Shown: positions 45,696-58,798, counted from the stretch's first letter. The stretch is DNA of 64,000 nucleotides from Maratus speciosus (GCA_963932465.1 OZ010790.1:352681087-352745086); one strand, 5' to 3'. A program made the numbers and translations. The notes: generated from the sequence alone by a model not told the origin.

Positions 45696-46165
45696 TATTT
45701 ATACAATTTACATTTGAATATATCATATTTCGCAAAAAAACTCCCATTTTTAGGGAAAACAATAATCGGTATTTATATGGCAGGTTTCCCTATTAAAGTA
45801 TACTGATTTTTTTTTAAATGCTTGCAAGTAAATTATTTTACAACATGTGTGTATGTGGAAGGCATTTACGTTAAAACTAAATTTTTACTCAATTTTTATG
45901 CTATTAACTGTTATTTATATATTTACATTTAAATGTAAAAATTTATCCTAAAAATGCTCTTGTACAGTTAAAAGAAAAACATAATTATTGCGAAAATCGC
46001 TCCGGCTTATGCCTTTTTGGCTTAAAATTGCATTGTTTGGCACCGAAAGTAAATTCAAATTCTGAATTAAACAACGTACAATTCACAGTTAGAGCCTTTT
46101 TAAAAAATAATTCTGCTAATTTCTCCTGTAATAAACATAATGGGAGAATAGATAAAAATCAAAAT

Positions 46166-46204
<39 letters not shown>

Positions 46205-46728
46205 AAAAGAAAGTTATTCAGATTTTATCTAATGAAATTTTTGAGATGCATTTTTACTTTAACTTGGCGCGCAAAAGATAAAATCGCCAAATATGGTATC
46301 AACTCAAAACTTTCTTAATTATTTTTTAAACATTACGAATATTCCTTTCATGTTTAAATTAGATATTTTCATTTCATAATATTATTTCGCATTTCTTTCT
46401 TTATTTTAAATTAAATAAGTAACAGTTTTTTCCCCCCGAGATGTTTATATTATTTTCTAACAGATATAGCCATTTTAATTCTTTAAGCAACAAACCTTTC
46501 GCCAAAAGATAATCACTGGCAACCTTTCCGTTCAAAATAGCAGTAAAATACGAAATTTATTATCAGAAATCGTAGGTATCCCTGTATATTTTTTCATAAA
46601 CCACCCCGGGAATATTTCCTATGGAATGATACAATTTGGAAAAAAATCCACCGGGTAGTTTTTGAAAACACTCGAGCGGAACTTTTTGAGCTTACTGCTT
46701 TATAATATATATGATATGATGATAACTA
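45696..46728. other. AT-rich spacer with poly-A
   Basis: An A run near 46170-46201; short unrecognised frames only. Confidence 0.5.
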
Positions 46729-49700
46729 TCTATACTAATTGAATAACAAATCGCTCTGTGTGTGTGTGATGGCTAGTGAAAACTAGTGCACATAGAAGTC
46801 TGCAAATGTAGGTATGAGAAGTCCAAGATAGGTCCAGGTGCACCTAAAGCTCACATTTTTATTTTTTTAAGGGCCGGGGCACCTTAGCCCCTTTACGCTT
46901 TTATGCACTATATTGTTAATAACATGCCTCTTTTCTAACCGATCTTCGTTTTTGGGGAGAATTCTCCATTCAGCTTTACCGCATTTCTACATTTCAGATA
47001 AAACTCTGGTATCCTTGAGTCCCGGTACAGAGCCCCTTTAAGTTTTAGTGCACTGAATTGTTAATAAATTGCTTCCTTTTAATCCTATCTTCATTTTTGG
47101 AATCCTTTTCCCATTTAGTTATTCTCCCGTTTCTATATTCCAGTTAAGACCCTGGGCCAGTTTAGGGTCCCATAGGACCCGGTCAAGGACCACTTGAACT
47201 TTCTGTGTGCCATGCAATTTTTAACCCCTTAATTTTTTCACCTTCTCAGTACGTAATTTTAAAGTTGAGTTTTGGATTCATCTCCCTAGACTGGTTGGTT
47301 GGTTGGTTGATTTTTGACGGCCGATTATCTACACTAGGGATATAGGCCCGAGGGGGAGTGCCCTTCGTGGGGCTCTTTCTAAGGGAACCTAACCCGTATT
47401 TACGCATGGAAATCCATGGCTCGAAGAAAACCACGAAAACTCCGAACGATTAGACCGACGGGCGCGATTGGGATCGAACCCAGCACCTCCCGTCTACCAG
47501 CTTCGAGAGCAGAACCTCTCAGCCACTGGTGGGGCCTCCCTAGACCGATACCCACATATTTTTATTAAGGCCCTAGGGTCCTGTTTTAAGCATTTCCCCA
47601 TTTTTTTTGCGCATTTTTTTAAAAATTATATTCTAACGATTAATTCATACCCTATGCTTAACTTTGACTAATGGAAGATCTAAAACGCTAAGTATTAAAA
47701 CGTTCTAACATGTTTTCATGTTAGTATTTTTTCATGCCTTGCTAACAACTATTAGTTCGTCCCTTTTGGTCCCCATATTATAACTCCTTTAAAAATAGTC
47801 CCATTCACTAGCTTTTTTTTCTAACAACTTCTTAGGCTCTTCAATTACTACATAAATGACAATAAAAAAAATTTAGACCTCGGCTATAATCAATTTTGAA
47901 TATTAATCGCCAAATTGGGGCCTTTGGTGTAACTTTTTTAACAATGATCCGAATTGCTTGCAATTTTTTTAACGTAGTTCTTGCTTTCTCTGATTACTTT
48001 AAAAACTACTAAAAAGTATCTTTATACCAAACTACATGCCGCTTAAGTCCCTGTCACATTGGGGTTCGGTGCAGCTTGAAATTTTTGCACCATAAATTGT
48101 TAATAAATTGCACCCTCTCAATCCGATCTTCATTTTTGGAACCATTTTCCCATTTAGTTATCCTCCCGTTTCTATATTCCAGTTAAAAATTTTGCGCAAC
48201 CTAGGGTCGCGTAAGGCCCGATCCGTGGACCATTGAACTTTTTCTGTTCCATTTTTCACCATCTAATTTTCTCACCTTCTCAGTGCATAATTACAAAGCT
48301 GAGTCTTGGACTATTCTTCTTGACCAACACCTTCATATTTTTATTGAACCCCCGGGGCCCATTTTTAAGCATTTACCCAATTTTTGCGCATTTCTTTAAA
48401 ATATTATTATTATGATTAATTCATACCATATGCTTAGTTTTGACAAATTGAAAATCTAAAACGTTAAGTACTAAGACATTTTAACATTCATTCATGTTAG
48501 GGCCACGTTTTTAACAGTCAGTTGGGCCCTTTTGTTCCCCCTATTATAGCTCCCTTCAAAATGGTCCGATTTACTAGCTTTTTTAACAACTTCTTTGGTC
48601 CTTCAGCTACTACATGATGAACAACAACGACAAAAAAAAATCTTAGACTTTAGCTTCCCCCAATTTTGAATCTTAATCGCCTTCGTTGGGCTTTTGGTGC
48701 AGCTTTTTAAGAAAATATCCGAATTGCATACAATTTTCTTTGACATAGTTATAGCGTCCGATTACTTTAAAAACTTATAAAAAGTATCTTTATACTCAAG
48801 TACATGTCACTTAAGTCCCAGGAACCTTGGGGCCCGGTACAAGTCCCCTTGAAGTTTTTTCGTAATAAATTGTTAATAAATTTCCTCCTCTTAATCATAC
48901 CTTTATTTTTGGAACCCTCTTTCCATTTGCGTATTTTCCCGTATCTTTATTCCAGTAAAAAGAACCCTAGGTTTCGATAGGCCCGATCAGGGGTACCTTG
49001 AATTTTTTGTAAGGCATGAATTTTTCATCACCTAATTTTCTCGCATTCTCAATGCAAAATTTTAAAATTGAGTCTTGCACTCTTTTTCCCGGACCAATAG
49101 TAATCTCCTTCTTTGGGCGTTTGTTGCAGCTTCTTTAAAAACTAGCCGATTGCACTACAATTTTCTTTAACATAGTTTCAGCGTCCTCCAGCTACTTTAA
49201 TAAAAATTTTCTTATACCCAACAACATTCCAGTTAAGACGCTGGCCCCCAGTGCCCGGTCTTTCTTTAATGTTCGAAAAAAGTGTAGCTGAGGTATAATC
49301 TCCTTTTACAGAATCAACTTACGTTTACTTACTCCAGCCGTAAATTAAAAATTTACATTACCTTAAAGGTGACTTTAGATAAGGGATTTCATCCGTTTAT
49401 TAAATATCGTGTTAATGTTTAAAGTACTTCACGAAATTTATAAGGGGAGGGGACATCTTCCACCTCTTGGGGAGCCTTTTTTACTCGAATTCTAAGGACC
49501 CAATTTCAACGGCATTTGGTTAATTCAACTTACATTACAATTCAGCTACTTTCTGTATAATGGAATTTTATCTTAGACATATGTTACTAACATTTTTGAT
49601 GCATTCTTTTTTTGGTTTCTATGGGCTTGATTAGTACGATTTGGTTTGGCTCACTCAACTTGGTTTTCTAGTGTCTTCGGCACGTGCAAAGCACTTCCGG

Positions 49701-49909
49701 TACATGTGTCCTTAGGTAGCGGGGACCCAGGTTACAGGTTCGTTCACAAAAAAGTTTGTTGGGAACACACTAGACGCTGTGGAAGGCAATATGGGCCTCC
49801 AAAATTAAGTTATTTAAAATAATTTCAAAAAATATATAATTATACTAAATTGTTTTGTTTAAGGTTATTACTATTTAGGACCCCGGGCAACGCCGGGCGG
49901 GTCTGCTAG
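46729..49909 (+). mobile_element. Helitron (non-autonomous), copy 2
   Basis: The 5' end is A|TCTATACTAATTG at 46729 and the 3' end CCCGGGCAACGCCGGGCGGG-TCTG-CTAG|T at 49909. Start TC, GC hairpin before CTAG, and A/T insertion site are all present. The body has no Rep/helicase frame. It is built of diverged repeats: TTTTTGGAACC..TTTCC, CCCGTTTCTATATTCCAGTT and TTGTTAATAAATT recur near 46920, 47060, 48100 and 48870. A SINE interrupts it at 47292-47535. Confidence 0.85.
47292..47535 (-). mobile_element. tRNA-derived SINE
   Basis: On the minus strand the 5' end carries an RNA polymerase III box A (TGGCTGAGAGG) and box B (GGTTCGATCCC) about 45 bases apart, and the 3' end is a (CCAA)n tail. It is flanked by a perfect 10-base duplication CTCCCTAGAC (47282-47291 and 47536-47545). 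The paralogous Helitron repeat unit near 48310-48340 shows the unoccupied site. Confidence 0.92.
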
Positions 49910-50160
49910 TATATAATTATATTATAGCATTATATCTATATATCTAAACTTAACTATTTAAAGTATTAGCTTAAGTTTATTTAAATTATTATTAAACTTC
50001 TTACTTATTTATTTCATAATTCCATCTCACAAAATGATGTCAACTACAATAAAAATTTATATGTAGCGTGTAAATAATGTGTTCAAAGTTTTATTGACAC
50101 TTTATGGATATATATTTTGTTGACCATGGATATTTATATTTCTGATTATTAACGAATATA

Positions 50161-50778
50161 CAGGGTGTTTATAAAGTCCCGGACCCATTTTGATGTTTAA
50201 TAACTTATAAAATAATAAAGATAGATTAAAATTAATAACATAAATGTTTAGATAGACTCAAAAAGTTTCATGACCCTTGTCAATGAATTTCCACGTGTGT
50301 CCCCTTCGTCGCACGGAGAATATCAGTCGATAGTCAATTTCACGCCAGGTAGCGGCAAACATGTCGGCATCCACAGAAGCTATTGCAGTTGGTTTCCAGG
50401 AAGATGGATTGGGCGATGAGGTCCAATACTTTGGCCACCCAAATCACCTGATATAACGCCGCTGGACTTTTTCCTTTGGGGATTTGTAAAGGACAATGTT
50501 TACAGGAGGAGAGCGTCGAACAATGATGACTTAAAAGCCAGAATTACAACCGCAATAGCCTCTGTGGATGCCGACATGCTTGCCGCTACCTGGCGTGAAA
50601 TTGACTATCGACTTGATATTCTCCGTGCGACGAAGGTGGCACACGTGGAAGTTCATTAACAAGGGTAATGAAAGTTTTTTAATCTATCTAACCATTTATG
50701 TTATTAATTTTAATCTATCTTTATTATTTTATGAGTTATTGAACATCAAAATGGGTTCGGTACTTTATAAACACACTG
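50161..50778 (+). mobile_element. Fold-back Tc1/mariner-type element
   Basis: The ends CAGGGTGTTTATAAAGT and ACTTTATAAACACACTG are flanked by TA. The inverted repeats extend about 230 bases each and, on the right, include the last codons of a transposase. On the left the same codons are present backwards. The 5' part of the gene has thus been replaced by an inverted copy of the 3' end. Confidence 0.9.
50405..50659 (+). pseudogene. C-terminal fragment of a Tc1/mariner-type transposase
   Basis: This piece comes from the end of a DDD-type transposase that would cut and join the element's ends. The frame from 50432 to TAA at 50657-50659 reads WPPKSPDITPLDFFLWGFV, with the third catalytic aspartate in PLD, then KDNVYRRRASNNDDLKARI and a helical tail ending near KVAHVEVH. 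A stop at about 50414 and the loss of everything upstream show that it cannot be functional. It resembles the C-terminus of the copy at 62463 (RSPDLTPLDLFL then KDQVY), so both belong to the same broad group, though their tails differ. The last ~35 codons lie within the right inverted repeat, and an antisense copy of them forms the left repeat. Confidence 0.85.
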
Positions 50779-51037
50779 TATATTCAAGGATATCTACAAA
50801 TGTGATAGAGAAAATGTTCTACGGACCATTCTTAAATTAACAGACACAAATTAAGCATATTGTAAAACAAACTAATCAGAAATACAATGTTTTTTCCTGT
50901 CATGCTTCAAACAATTAATGAATGCTTGTATTTGCATTTTATGTTAATGTATTTATCTTTTAAAGTTCTTGTTATTTAAACGACGTTTTAAATTTTATTC
51001 GTTGTAGGAGACATTAAAGTTGAATAAAGTTTATTTT

Positions 51038-51110
51038 CTAAGCCAGGTTTCGAACGTGGTACCTTCTTTTCAATACTCGTCAATGATATGCTACTGAGCT
51101 ATGCAGACGA
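51038..51110 (-). repeat. tRNA-like SINE head
   Basis: On the minus strand box A TAGCTCAGTAG (51091-51101) and box B GTTCGAAACC (51046-51055) are spaced as in tRNA. A clean cloverleaf is not obvious, so it is read as a SINE head or tRNA pseudogene rather than a working tRNA. Confidence 0.6.
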
Positions 51111-51184
51111 TGGTATCAGCTGATCGGCAATATGGTAGCTTTACGTGATGGAGATGCGTTACGCATAGAATTTCATTACTCCAT

Positions 51185-51231
51185 TACACACACACACACA
51201 AACATGTATATATATATATATATATATATAC
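51185..51231. repeat. CA and TA microsatellites
   Basis: (CA)n at about 51186-51200 and (TA)n at 51206-51231, between the two tRNA-like heads. Confidence 0.95.
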
Positions 51232-51324
51232 ATAAAAGTTAAACCAGAAATACTTTATTTTTTGTAGATGGGGAGGTTAAAGGTGAAAAAAATTTCTCAA
51301 CCGAGTAAAAAATGTCTAGGCTGG

Positions 51325-51410
51325 ATATCAACTCGGTAGCTCAGGGGTAGCACGTTCATGTGTATACCCAAGCTCACAGGTTCGAATCCTACCTAGATAA
51401 TGGGCTGGGA
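51325..51410 (+). repeat. tRNA-like SINE head
   Basis: Box A TAGCTCAGGGGT (51337-51348) and box B GGTTCGAATCC (51379-51389) on the plus strand. The flanking 7-base acceptor halves do not pair and the T stem is broken, so a functional tRNA is unlikely. The following AATGGGCTGG also follows GGTTCGAAT on the minus strand at about 60435-60455. Confidence 0.6.
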
Positions 51411-51708
51411 ATGATAGTTGAACTTTAACTTCTACCTACAAAGATAATAGTATTTCGTGTTGAAATCTCATACGTATATGTATTTATTTCGACTTATTTA
51501 ATTTTGACATTTGATTAAAAAATTTTCATTCAGATTTATTTCTATGGGAGTGTGCATTTGATGTTCAATATTAAATTAGTAAACATATTAATTTTACATC
51601 AGGAAATTTATATCAAATTTTACCTTTACAATTCTTATAATACTAAAAAACATAATTCTTATTCATTGCTGTTTTAATATTTTATAAAAATTTTAATTTC
51701 GTCTATAG
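51411..51708. other. AT-rich DNA, possible SINE body
   Basis: The sequence after the plus-strand tRNA-like head could be its SINE body, but no tail or duplication fixes an end. Confidence 0.4.
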
Positions 51709-52669
51709 CAGTGGTTCCCAACGTGGGGCGTACTCCCCACCGGGGGGCAATTTGACCTTCTATGGGGGGGGGGGGTAATTCCAAATTTCTTACTTACTCA
51801 TTCACTAGAAGTTTCTTTTGTCTTTTTTGGGATAAGTAGTGTTGTAGCTAAAAATAAATGGAATACAAGCAAAATTTAATAAATCAGTTTTTTATTGAAT
51901 TTTTAAAATGTTCTGTTTCGAAATTTTAAATAGATTTAACACCAGAATAATTATGCAAATAATTTTTAAAAATAATTTGATATCTTTTAAAATACTGAAA
52001 CACACTATAATTTTTCTGGTGATGAAATTAAAAAAAAAATTAATAACGTTTTCGAATATTTATTATATGAGTTTTCTACTTCTATTCGCTAATACAATTA
52101 TCGATATTGGGAAAGGGAAAACAGAGAGAATGTGTTATGCGAAATAATGGCTACTTAATTTGATAAAGATGCGAATATTAAAATACTTCTTGTGTATTGT
52201 GTTATCCATATAATGAAAAGTCAGTGTCCAAAGCTTTTCCGGCAACTCTTAATAAGTTACAAGAATGCATTATAAATTATATGAATTTGTCAGTTTTAAC
52301 GTTAAATGTAAGTGCTTATTTAAGTTATTTGGAAAGATAAAAATGCAGACCGTATAACACTTTTCTTTAACATTGAGTTAAATTGGAAAAGTACAGCATA
52401 ACTCGTTTTGGCATGTAGGCAAAGATGTATAATCTCATTGCATTTATAAAATTATGTTAAAAACACCTTTGTGGTAGAAGATTCACCCCTTTGATAAGTT
52501 AAAAAATATGAAATGAATAGATTTTATTAAGGATCTATTACACTTCCACCGTGTGGATAGAGTTCATTTTTAAATAATGAGACATGATTTACATATTAGG
52601 GTGAGGGGGACATAGTGACTTTACGGATGCTTTGGTGGGACGCAGCCAATAGAAGTTTGGGATCCACTG
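51709..52669. mobile_element. hAT-type element with CAGTGGTTCCCAAC ends
   Basis: Ends CAGTGGTTCCCAACG and GTTTGGGATCCACTG, flanked by a perfect 8-base duplication GTCTATAG (51701-51708 and 52670-52677). The left end is followed by GGGGCGTACTCCCC and a G run. The 961-base body shows only weak hints of coding (around 52020-52190) and is decayed. Confidence 0.95.
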
Positions 52670-53257
52670 GTCTATAGTGTACATTGTTAGATAATAAAGA
52701 ACTATTTATATATAATTGCCGCATACTTAAATTTGAAAATAAAAATCGAAATAATTTACGCACGAGCATGCTTTAACTTTTAAGTGAGGTAATATAACAT
52801 CAATTAAAAATTATTGTACTAGTTCAAGAATTCTTGTTGTTTGATATATTGCAGCAAAACTTTAGATATATGAATGAAATCTATAGAAGTTTTAAACGTA
52901 CTTTATTGGACAATGTTACTATTCTTAGTATAGTCAATTCTATTAGTCATTTCGATGTGAGAAAATATTAGATTTTCAATTTTAACGTAATGTTTATAAA
53001 TATCCCATCATACGAATTTGCATAAATCGCATTCTATTTACTGTACATAATACGAATATAATATAATGAACCATATAAATGATTATATTTTTCATATAGT
53101 GGTTGTAAATGAAATATATTTTTCATTGTCCTGATACAAATATTTTACGTTACATGTTTAGGCTTTCTTATTTCCCTGGAGACGCAAATAGCGATATCAT
53201 ATTGGACATCAAACGACAAACCTTCTACTCAATATTTACTTCATGTACAAAGTACAT

Positions 53258-53261
<4 letters not shown>

Positions 53262-53307
<46 letters not shown>
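53262..53307. repeat. Poly-T tract, 46 bases
   Basis: Uninterrupted T run. Confidence 0.95.
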
Positions 53308-53312
<5 letters not shown>

Positions 53313-54598
53313 GGCAGAAAATCATTACAATCTTTTTTGCCGGAAGCATTATGTGCAGATAAAATGTTCTCTTTCAGGTAATTTGCATTACTATTATTAC
53401 AATTGTATTGTAAAATATTTTCTTTTCCGTATCTAGACTTTTAATTTGTGTCAAAGAGAGTATATAATAAATTTTCCACATGAAAAAAAAAATAAATGTT
53501 TTAAAAGCATTTCAAAGCTTCAAGTTGTGGGGAAAAATTTCATAAGGTACAAAGAACTCGAAAACTTTTCAAAAAGAAATACAATACAAAATATACGTAT
53601 ATTATTTGACATTACTTCCTTTCTTATCAGACGTTTTGCTTATAAGATTATTTGCTTATTAATTAAGATCATTCACTAAAAAAATAACCTGAATGACAAC
53701 AAATTAGAGTGGTATAGCTAAGTAGTTACTTAACGCTGTAGAAGTATTTTACAACATGGGTAAAAATAATGTAAATATAATATTTACATTTTTGATGTGG
53801 CAAATCAAAATGTGGAAAATCATAGTTGAAATGTTTCTGGTTCGTTGAGCTCATTAAAATTATAATTGGTTTCTGCAACTTTCTTAAAATTTTATCGCAA
53901 TATTTTGATTAAAAAGCGATTCCTTCATTAACATTAAAACTTTTTTTTAAATTAAAGTATAACATAGAAATGTAACGAGTTAAATAATAAGCTAAGGAAA
54001 TACTATTAGCAACACTTCATATATAATAAGAGGTTTGTTTATATTTCAGAGTTACAACATTCAATAAAACCTATACAAATTTTCAATAATTATTTTACTT
54101 TGAACTGTAAAACTACATTTAGAAATTTAATACAAATATTGTGAAACTAAAACTTGCATTTACATTTCAAATATCATCACATTAAGAAAATATTATTATT
54201 TGCATAATATATTTCTAATTCTGAATATTTACTTTATTATTGATTTTATATCTGATATCACAAAACAGTAACTGATAACTCTGAGATAGTTCCAAAGAGA
54301 AAATGACAGTTAGTCAAAGTGTTACACGACAAAAATATGGTGAAAACTGAAAATCGTGATAAGAATATACCGCTTGGTGAGTATCTACTTTATGTTAATA
54401 CAATGCATTTCAGAGGAGGAGGCATCGCGAAAAGTCGTGGGTATTCAAGATGGCGGCTGTTATTCAAAATGGCGTCATTTTCTGAATTTTCCTACTATAC
54501 ATCATTTCAATGTGTGTTTCAGGTCGATTTCGATCGTTTTAACGCCAAAAATTTCGTTTTTAACACTTTCTGTCATAGTTGAATCGGTTTATGATATC

Positions 54599-54631
54599 AG
54601 TTTGTCTGTTTGTTTGTCTGTCTGCTTGTCG
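54599..54631. repeat. GTCT/GTTT microsatellite
   Basis: Runs of GTTTGTCT units. Similar TTTGTTTGTCTGTGTG lies at 18585. The upstream 54440-54480 contains CAAGATGGCGGC, a word also present in the MITE at 33980. Confidence 0.8.
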
Positions 54632-54967
54632 TTCCACGTTCTGACTCGCTTAAATATCGCTAATCGTTTAAATTCACCCAGATTGTCATGTAATGTATAT
54701 ATGTTATAAAAGTTTGCAATAACATGTTCCGAATAAAAATTGAAGTGTATAGCTTTTATAGTCCGTTTACAGGACCCTCAAATGAATTCCATTACGTTAT
54801 TGATAGAATTGATAATTATTATTTTGCCAGTTTCTAAACAGTCAGCTGAAATACACTGGAATCATACTGGCAATCATATTTTATTTTGAAACAAATTGTT
54901 TTAAAAACATGAAAAAAAAAATGTATGATAATAAAAAATCTTTTTTTCGTTATGTGATTTTCTAACA

Positions 54968-55002
<35 letters not shown>

Positions 55003-57422
55003 TTTTATGCATACAGTCTCTAATAACTACATATGTTTAAAGGAAATGGGCATGCAATATATATATATTCATCTCTCTTCTTATAATTTAAAACTGTTCA
55101 ATAGTTTTAGAGCTCTTTAATGCTCACGAAATTTAACATTCATGATTTAACATAACTGAGAATTAAGGATTCATTATCTTCCGTGAATTTCATGATTAAA
55201 TTACTTTCTAGTGAAACTTGAAAATAATGACAACGGGGTCCTTTAATGATGTACTATATGGGTAAAGTTCGGATGTGTTCATTGTCACATTCTTAGAATT
55301 TCATTTCTGGGAATGACACAATTATCATCATTAGTAATTTTACAGATAGCATTTCAAATGCAAGCATACACTAACAACGGTAATAATAAACCGCATTCGT
55401 ATATTTATACATGTACAATTCAAAATAACTTTTATGATGATAATTTTCGTTTAAAATTTATATTAGCTTCCTCAGTAGGTGTCTCATACTTAATATACGA
55501 AAGGTAGATGTTAAATAGTACAACAAGAAACATTGTTAATAATACTATAATAAGACTCTGGGATTCCAAAGAAATTGATAAAAATTTAAAACGATAAATT
55601 CCTAGTGAGATGTGTTCATTCATATCCAAAGTATTTTCATAAACGCTCGGAAAGAAAAATACCTTATATAAATATAATACAACTAATTGACTTCGGTATT
55701 ATTAACTTTTTTATAGCCACTATTCGTACGGTAGAAACTAAGTATCTTTCTTTAAAGACCATTCTCAATGTTTATGTAAACTCATGTAAAACTGAAAATA
55801 ATATATCTCGAAAAATATGGTGAATATGTGCCGGAAATAAAAGGGAATATGATTTTCACTAATGCATGTTTTAATAATTAATAATATTTATTGACAAAAA
55901 TAATACGTTTTTCATATGTTGGGGTTGACACAAAGATATGAAATCTGTTTTTACCTTATCAAAAAATGAAATTTCCAATATTTTTTAAATTATTCTTTTA
56001 TAATGAATAAGAGCGCAGTTTTTTCTTACTATATTTATAGAACAGAAGTAATAAGCCGATACTTGTGGTTCACTTTTTACGGTAGAAAAAATACTTACGT
56101 AAATATTTTTTAAAATCTACTATGACTTTTCAAATTTCGAATATAATTACACCTGCTGAAGGGAGAATCCATCTCTTCTGAATTCTCCTCCACCAACGTT
56201 ATGAACGAGGGAAATTGTATCCATTTAAGAGATATTTTTGCGTAAAATTATTAAGAAGTACATATGTCTATTATACATGTACTAATTTTAATAAAATTCA
56301 TTTAGATTGTAATTATGTATATATTTTTTTGTTTTCATAAGGAGACCCCATGTATTGAGAAAATTCTTTATTCCCAAAGTCGCCGGGATGGCAATTAGCA
56401 CGAGAAGTACAACAGGGCTGATAGCTTTATACCTCTAGATTTATGACAGCGGGAAAGATTGCATCTTTTTTTTTTTTCCCTTTTTTTTTTTTTTTTTTTT
56501 TTTTTTTGGAGGAACGTACATCGGGGACCAAATCAGCGACAATGTGAGCGGAGATTCTAATACTCAGGTCGTAAGGGTATTTACTGGATAGTAAATGAGT
56601 TAAGGGGTTGTTTTTCCCGCGACCAAAAATGAAGATTTTAAATGATTGACATCGCTATCGGGATAGCTTACAGATAGTTTTTAAATTTACGAATAACAAG
56701 TGTTCTTTAAAGGGACAGCCGACTTCACCTGAATATGGCCGAAACTTTAGAGATATCGACAGTGGTATACAGATACTCAACGAAATTCCAGGTATTGATT
56801 TTTTCTCATTGTTCAATTTGAATTTACTTAATGTACCTGAGAATAGTGGTTACATCCGTTGCTAAGTGTTAACTGTCTCAAAATATTTTGTTATTTTTAT
56901 ATTATTATTAGTAATATACATCTATATTCTAAGTGATGATTCAATACTTATATACGAAATAAAAGAATGATATGAATTTTTGAAATGTTTTTAAAATAGA
57001 ATGACTATTTTAATTAATTGACTTAGTAATATTTGGCACGGACAGATCTAATGTGCTCAATTATTTGTATTTTTCGTATGTATATAATTTGTAAATAAAT
57101 GCTGTTAATTATTAATTTTAAATTGTCCTCATCTTTTTTCCTGCATCATATGTAATTATTGTACATATTGTTATTTGACGGTTAGTAGAATGCCTAAGGT
57201 ATGTTACGTGTTAATTCCTGGAAGATCATTAAGCAATTACCCTCATAACTTAGTGTCTCACCAAAATCACACAGAGCATTGCCCTTTTTATAATTTTGAT
57301 GGTTAGGCTTACTTATATCTATCTTTATAAGTGGTAACCAGAGACACGCAATTAAATTAATTGTGCAGTATATTATGAATGGCCAAATTTATGGGAGAAA
57401 TATAAGTTTTAAGATTTGAATT

Positions 57423-58460
57423 TTAACACGTTAAGTGCCACGTTAGTCACCGGTGACCGACACTGAACTTTCCTTTTAGAACGCGTAATTCACCGATGAC
57501 TGACGGTCTAAAATATGATATAAAACTAAAAATATGTATATATTTTTTAAATAATTGCTGAAAATTTATTTAAAATTTACTTACCTTTTGTTTATTATAG
57601 GATTATGCTTTCTTAAGGGGTCTCAGGACTCTTAAAATTGGAAAAAAAAAGAAAAAAAAGAGATAATTTTCAACATTTAATATCTTAAAATGTATTTGAT
57701 TTTAAGACACAATTTTAATTGGAATAAAATATATAAGTATGTTCTTTCATTTCATGCATTAAAAAAAATATAAGATGCAGAATTAGCGTTTACAGGGGGC
57801 TCCGAACTGTTAGACATTTGACGAGCAAAAAGTCGGCATAAGAGATTACGCGCACTATTACAAAATAAGTATTGCAACTAGAATGAAAAAAAATTTGGTG
57901 CCTACTTATACTTCAGATTATAATAATTACCCTGAACCTAAATAAATTTGTATTTAAAGCTTTTTTATATTTTTAATACAAAGTTATATTTAGCTAATGC
58001 AAAATTATGAAAATTTCAACAATATAATCACCTTAAAAATATTATTTTGAACAATAAAAAGGAAAATTTAGGTTCAGTTTATACAAACAAGTTTTAAGTC
58101 AGTTTATAACATGAAACATATGTTTTGAAAATTTCATGAAAAAATATTCATAAGTTTTTTGAGATATCGTGCGCGTTATGCCCAAAAACGTCATTTGGAG
58201 AAAAATGGCTTTAATGTTTCCGAAACGAAGCTTCAGCTATTGAACCTGTATAAATGTAAAAGCCACAACTTCTGTTCTAATAGGAATTTCAAGGAAACAA
58301 TTATATCAAAATGTTCAGAAAATATATGAGTTAATATCTAAAAAAATTAAAATTTCGAAAATTTTAAAGCTTTAAGAGTCCTGAGACCCCTTAAAAACTA
58401 CTTAAAACATTGTGCATTTTTCAGCTTCAGTGTCAGTCATCGTGGCACGCAACTTGTTAA
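57423..58460. mobile_element. piggyBac-type element, family P2, outer copy
   Basis: Left end TTAACACGTTAAGTGCCACG and right end CGTGGCACGCAACTTGTTAA, both with TTAA. Subterminal GTCACCGGTGAC, GACCGACACTGAA and TTCAGTGTCAGTCAT follow on either side. It is split by the inner element at 57613-58394; without it the copy is about 255 bases. Confidence 0.8.
57613..58394. mobile_element. piggyBac-type element, family P3, nested in P2
   Basis: Ends TTAAGGGGTCTCAGGACTCT and AGAGTCCTGAGACCCCTTAA form a perfect 20-base mirror with TTAA at both borders. The 780-base body has no recognised transposase. It is inside and therefore younger than the P2 copy. Confidence 0.85.
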
Positions 58461-58798
58461 GAAAAATATGCATTTTACCAACAACATCTTTGCTTTATTC
58501 TTTTCTTTAACCGTGTTTTAAATCTCTCTAAACCAAAAAATAAATTTAACATTATTACTCCAAAAACGTTTTATAAATTTATATACTCTTAAACATTGAA
58601 GTAAACGTACATAAATAATTTAAAACACATTAAACTCTATTTTTAATTCTAATTTACTGTTTACGAATATTGAGGTATTTTAAATATATTTTCTTCTTAT
58701 CTTCATTCTTGATTTAATGTGATTTGCTTTCTTGAATCTTCCTTCTTTATTTTTTATCTTCATTTGTAAAATAGAAAGGAAAGAAAAAAAAAAGAGTG
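58461..58798. other. AT-rich spacer
   Basis: Separates two P2 copies; no feature recognised. Confidence 0.5.

Larger units (their letters stand above)
52670..57422. other. Long AT-rich stretch without supported gene
   Basis: Contains T runs at 53262-53307 (46 bases), 54968-54995 and about 56464-56507. Short open frames (53109-53381, 53446-53679, 55313-55823) carry no recognised domain. The less AT-rich patch at 56380-56800 has no paired ends or protein match that I can see. Confidence 0.5.

Noticed and set aside
47246..47671. Open frames around the SINE
   Set aside because: They cover the SINE's tRNA-like head and Helitron repeat DNA and are chance frames.
51038..51410. Two functional tRNA genes
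   Set aside because: Internal promoter boxes are present, but acceptor and T stems do not pair, so SINE heads or pseudogenes fit better.
54449..54462. Second AAGATGGCGGC site near a GTCT microsatellite
   Set aside because: Probably part of an old repeat, but no ends could be paired, so I make no element or regulatory call.
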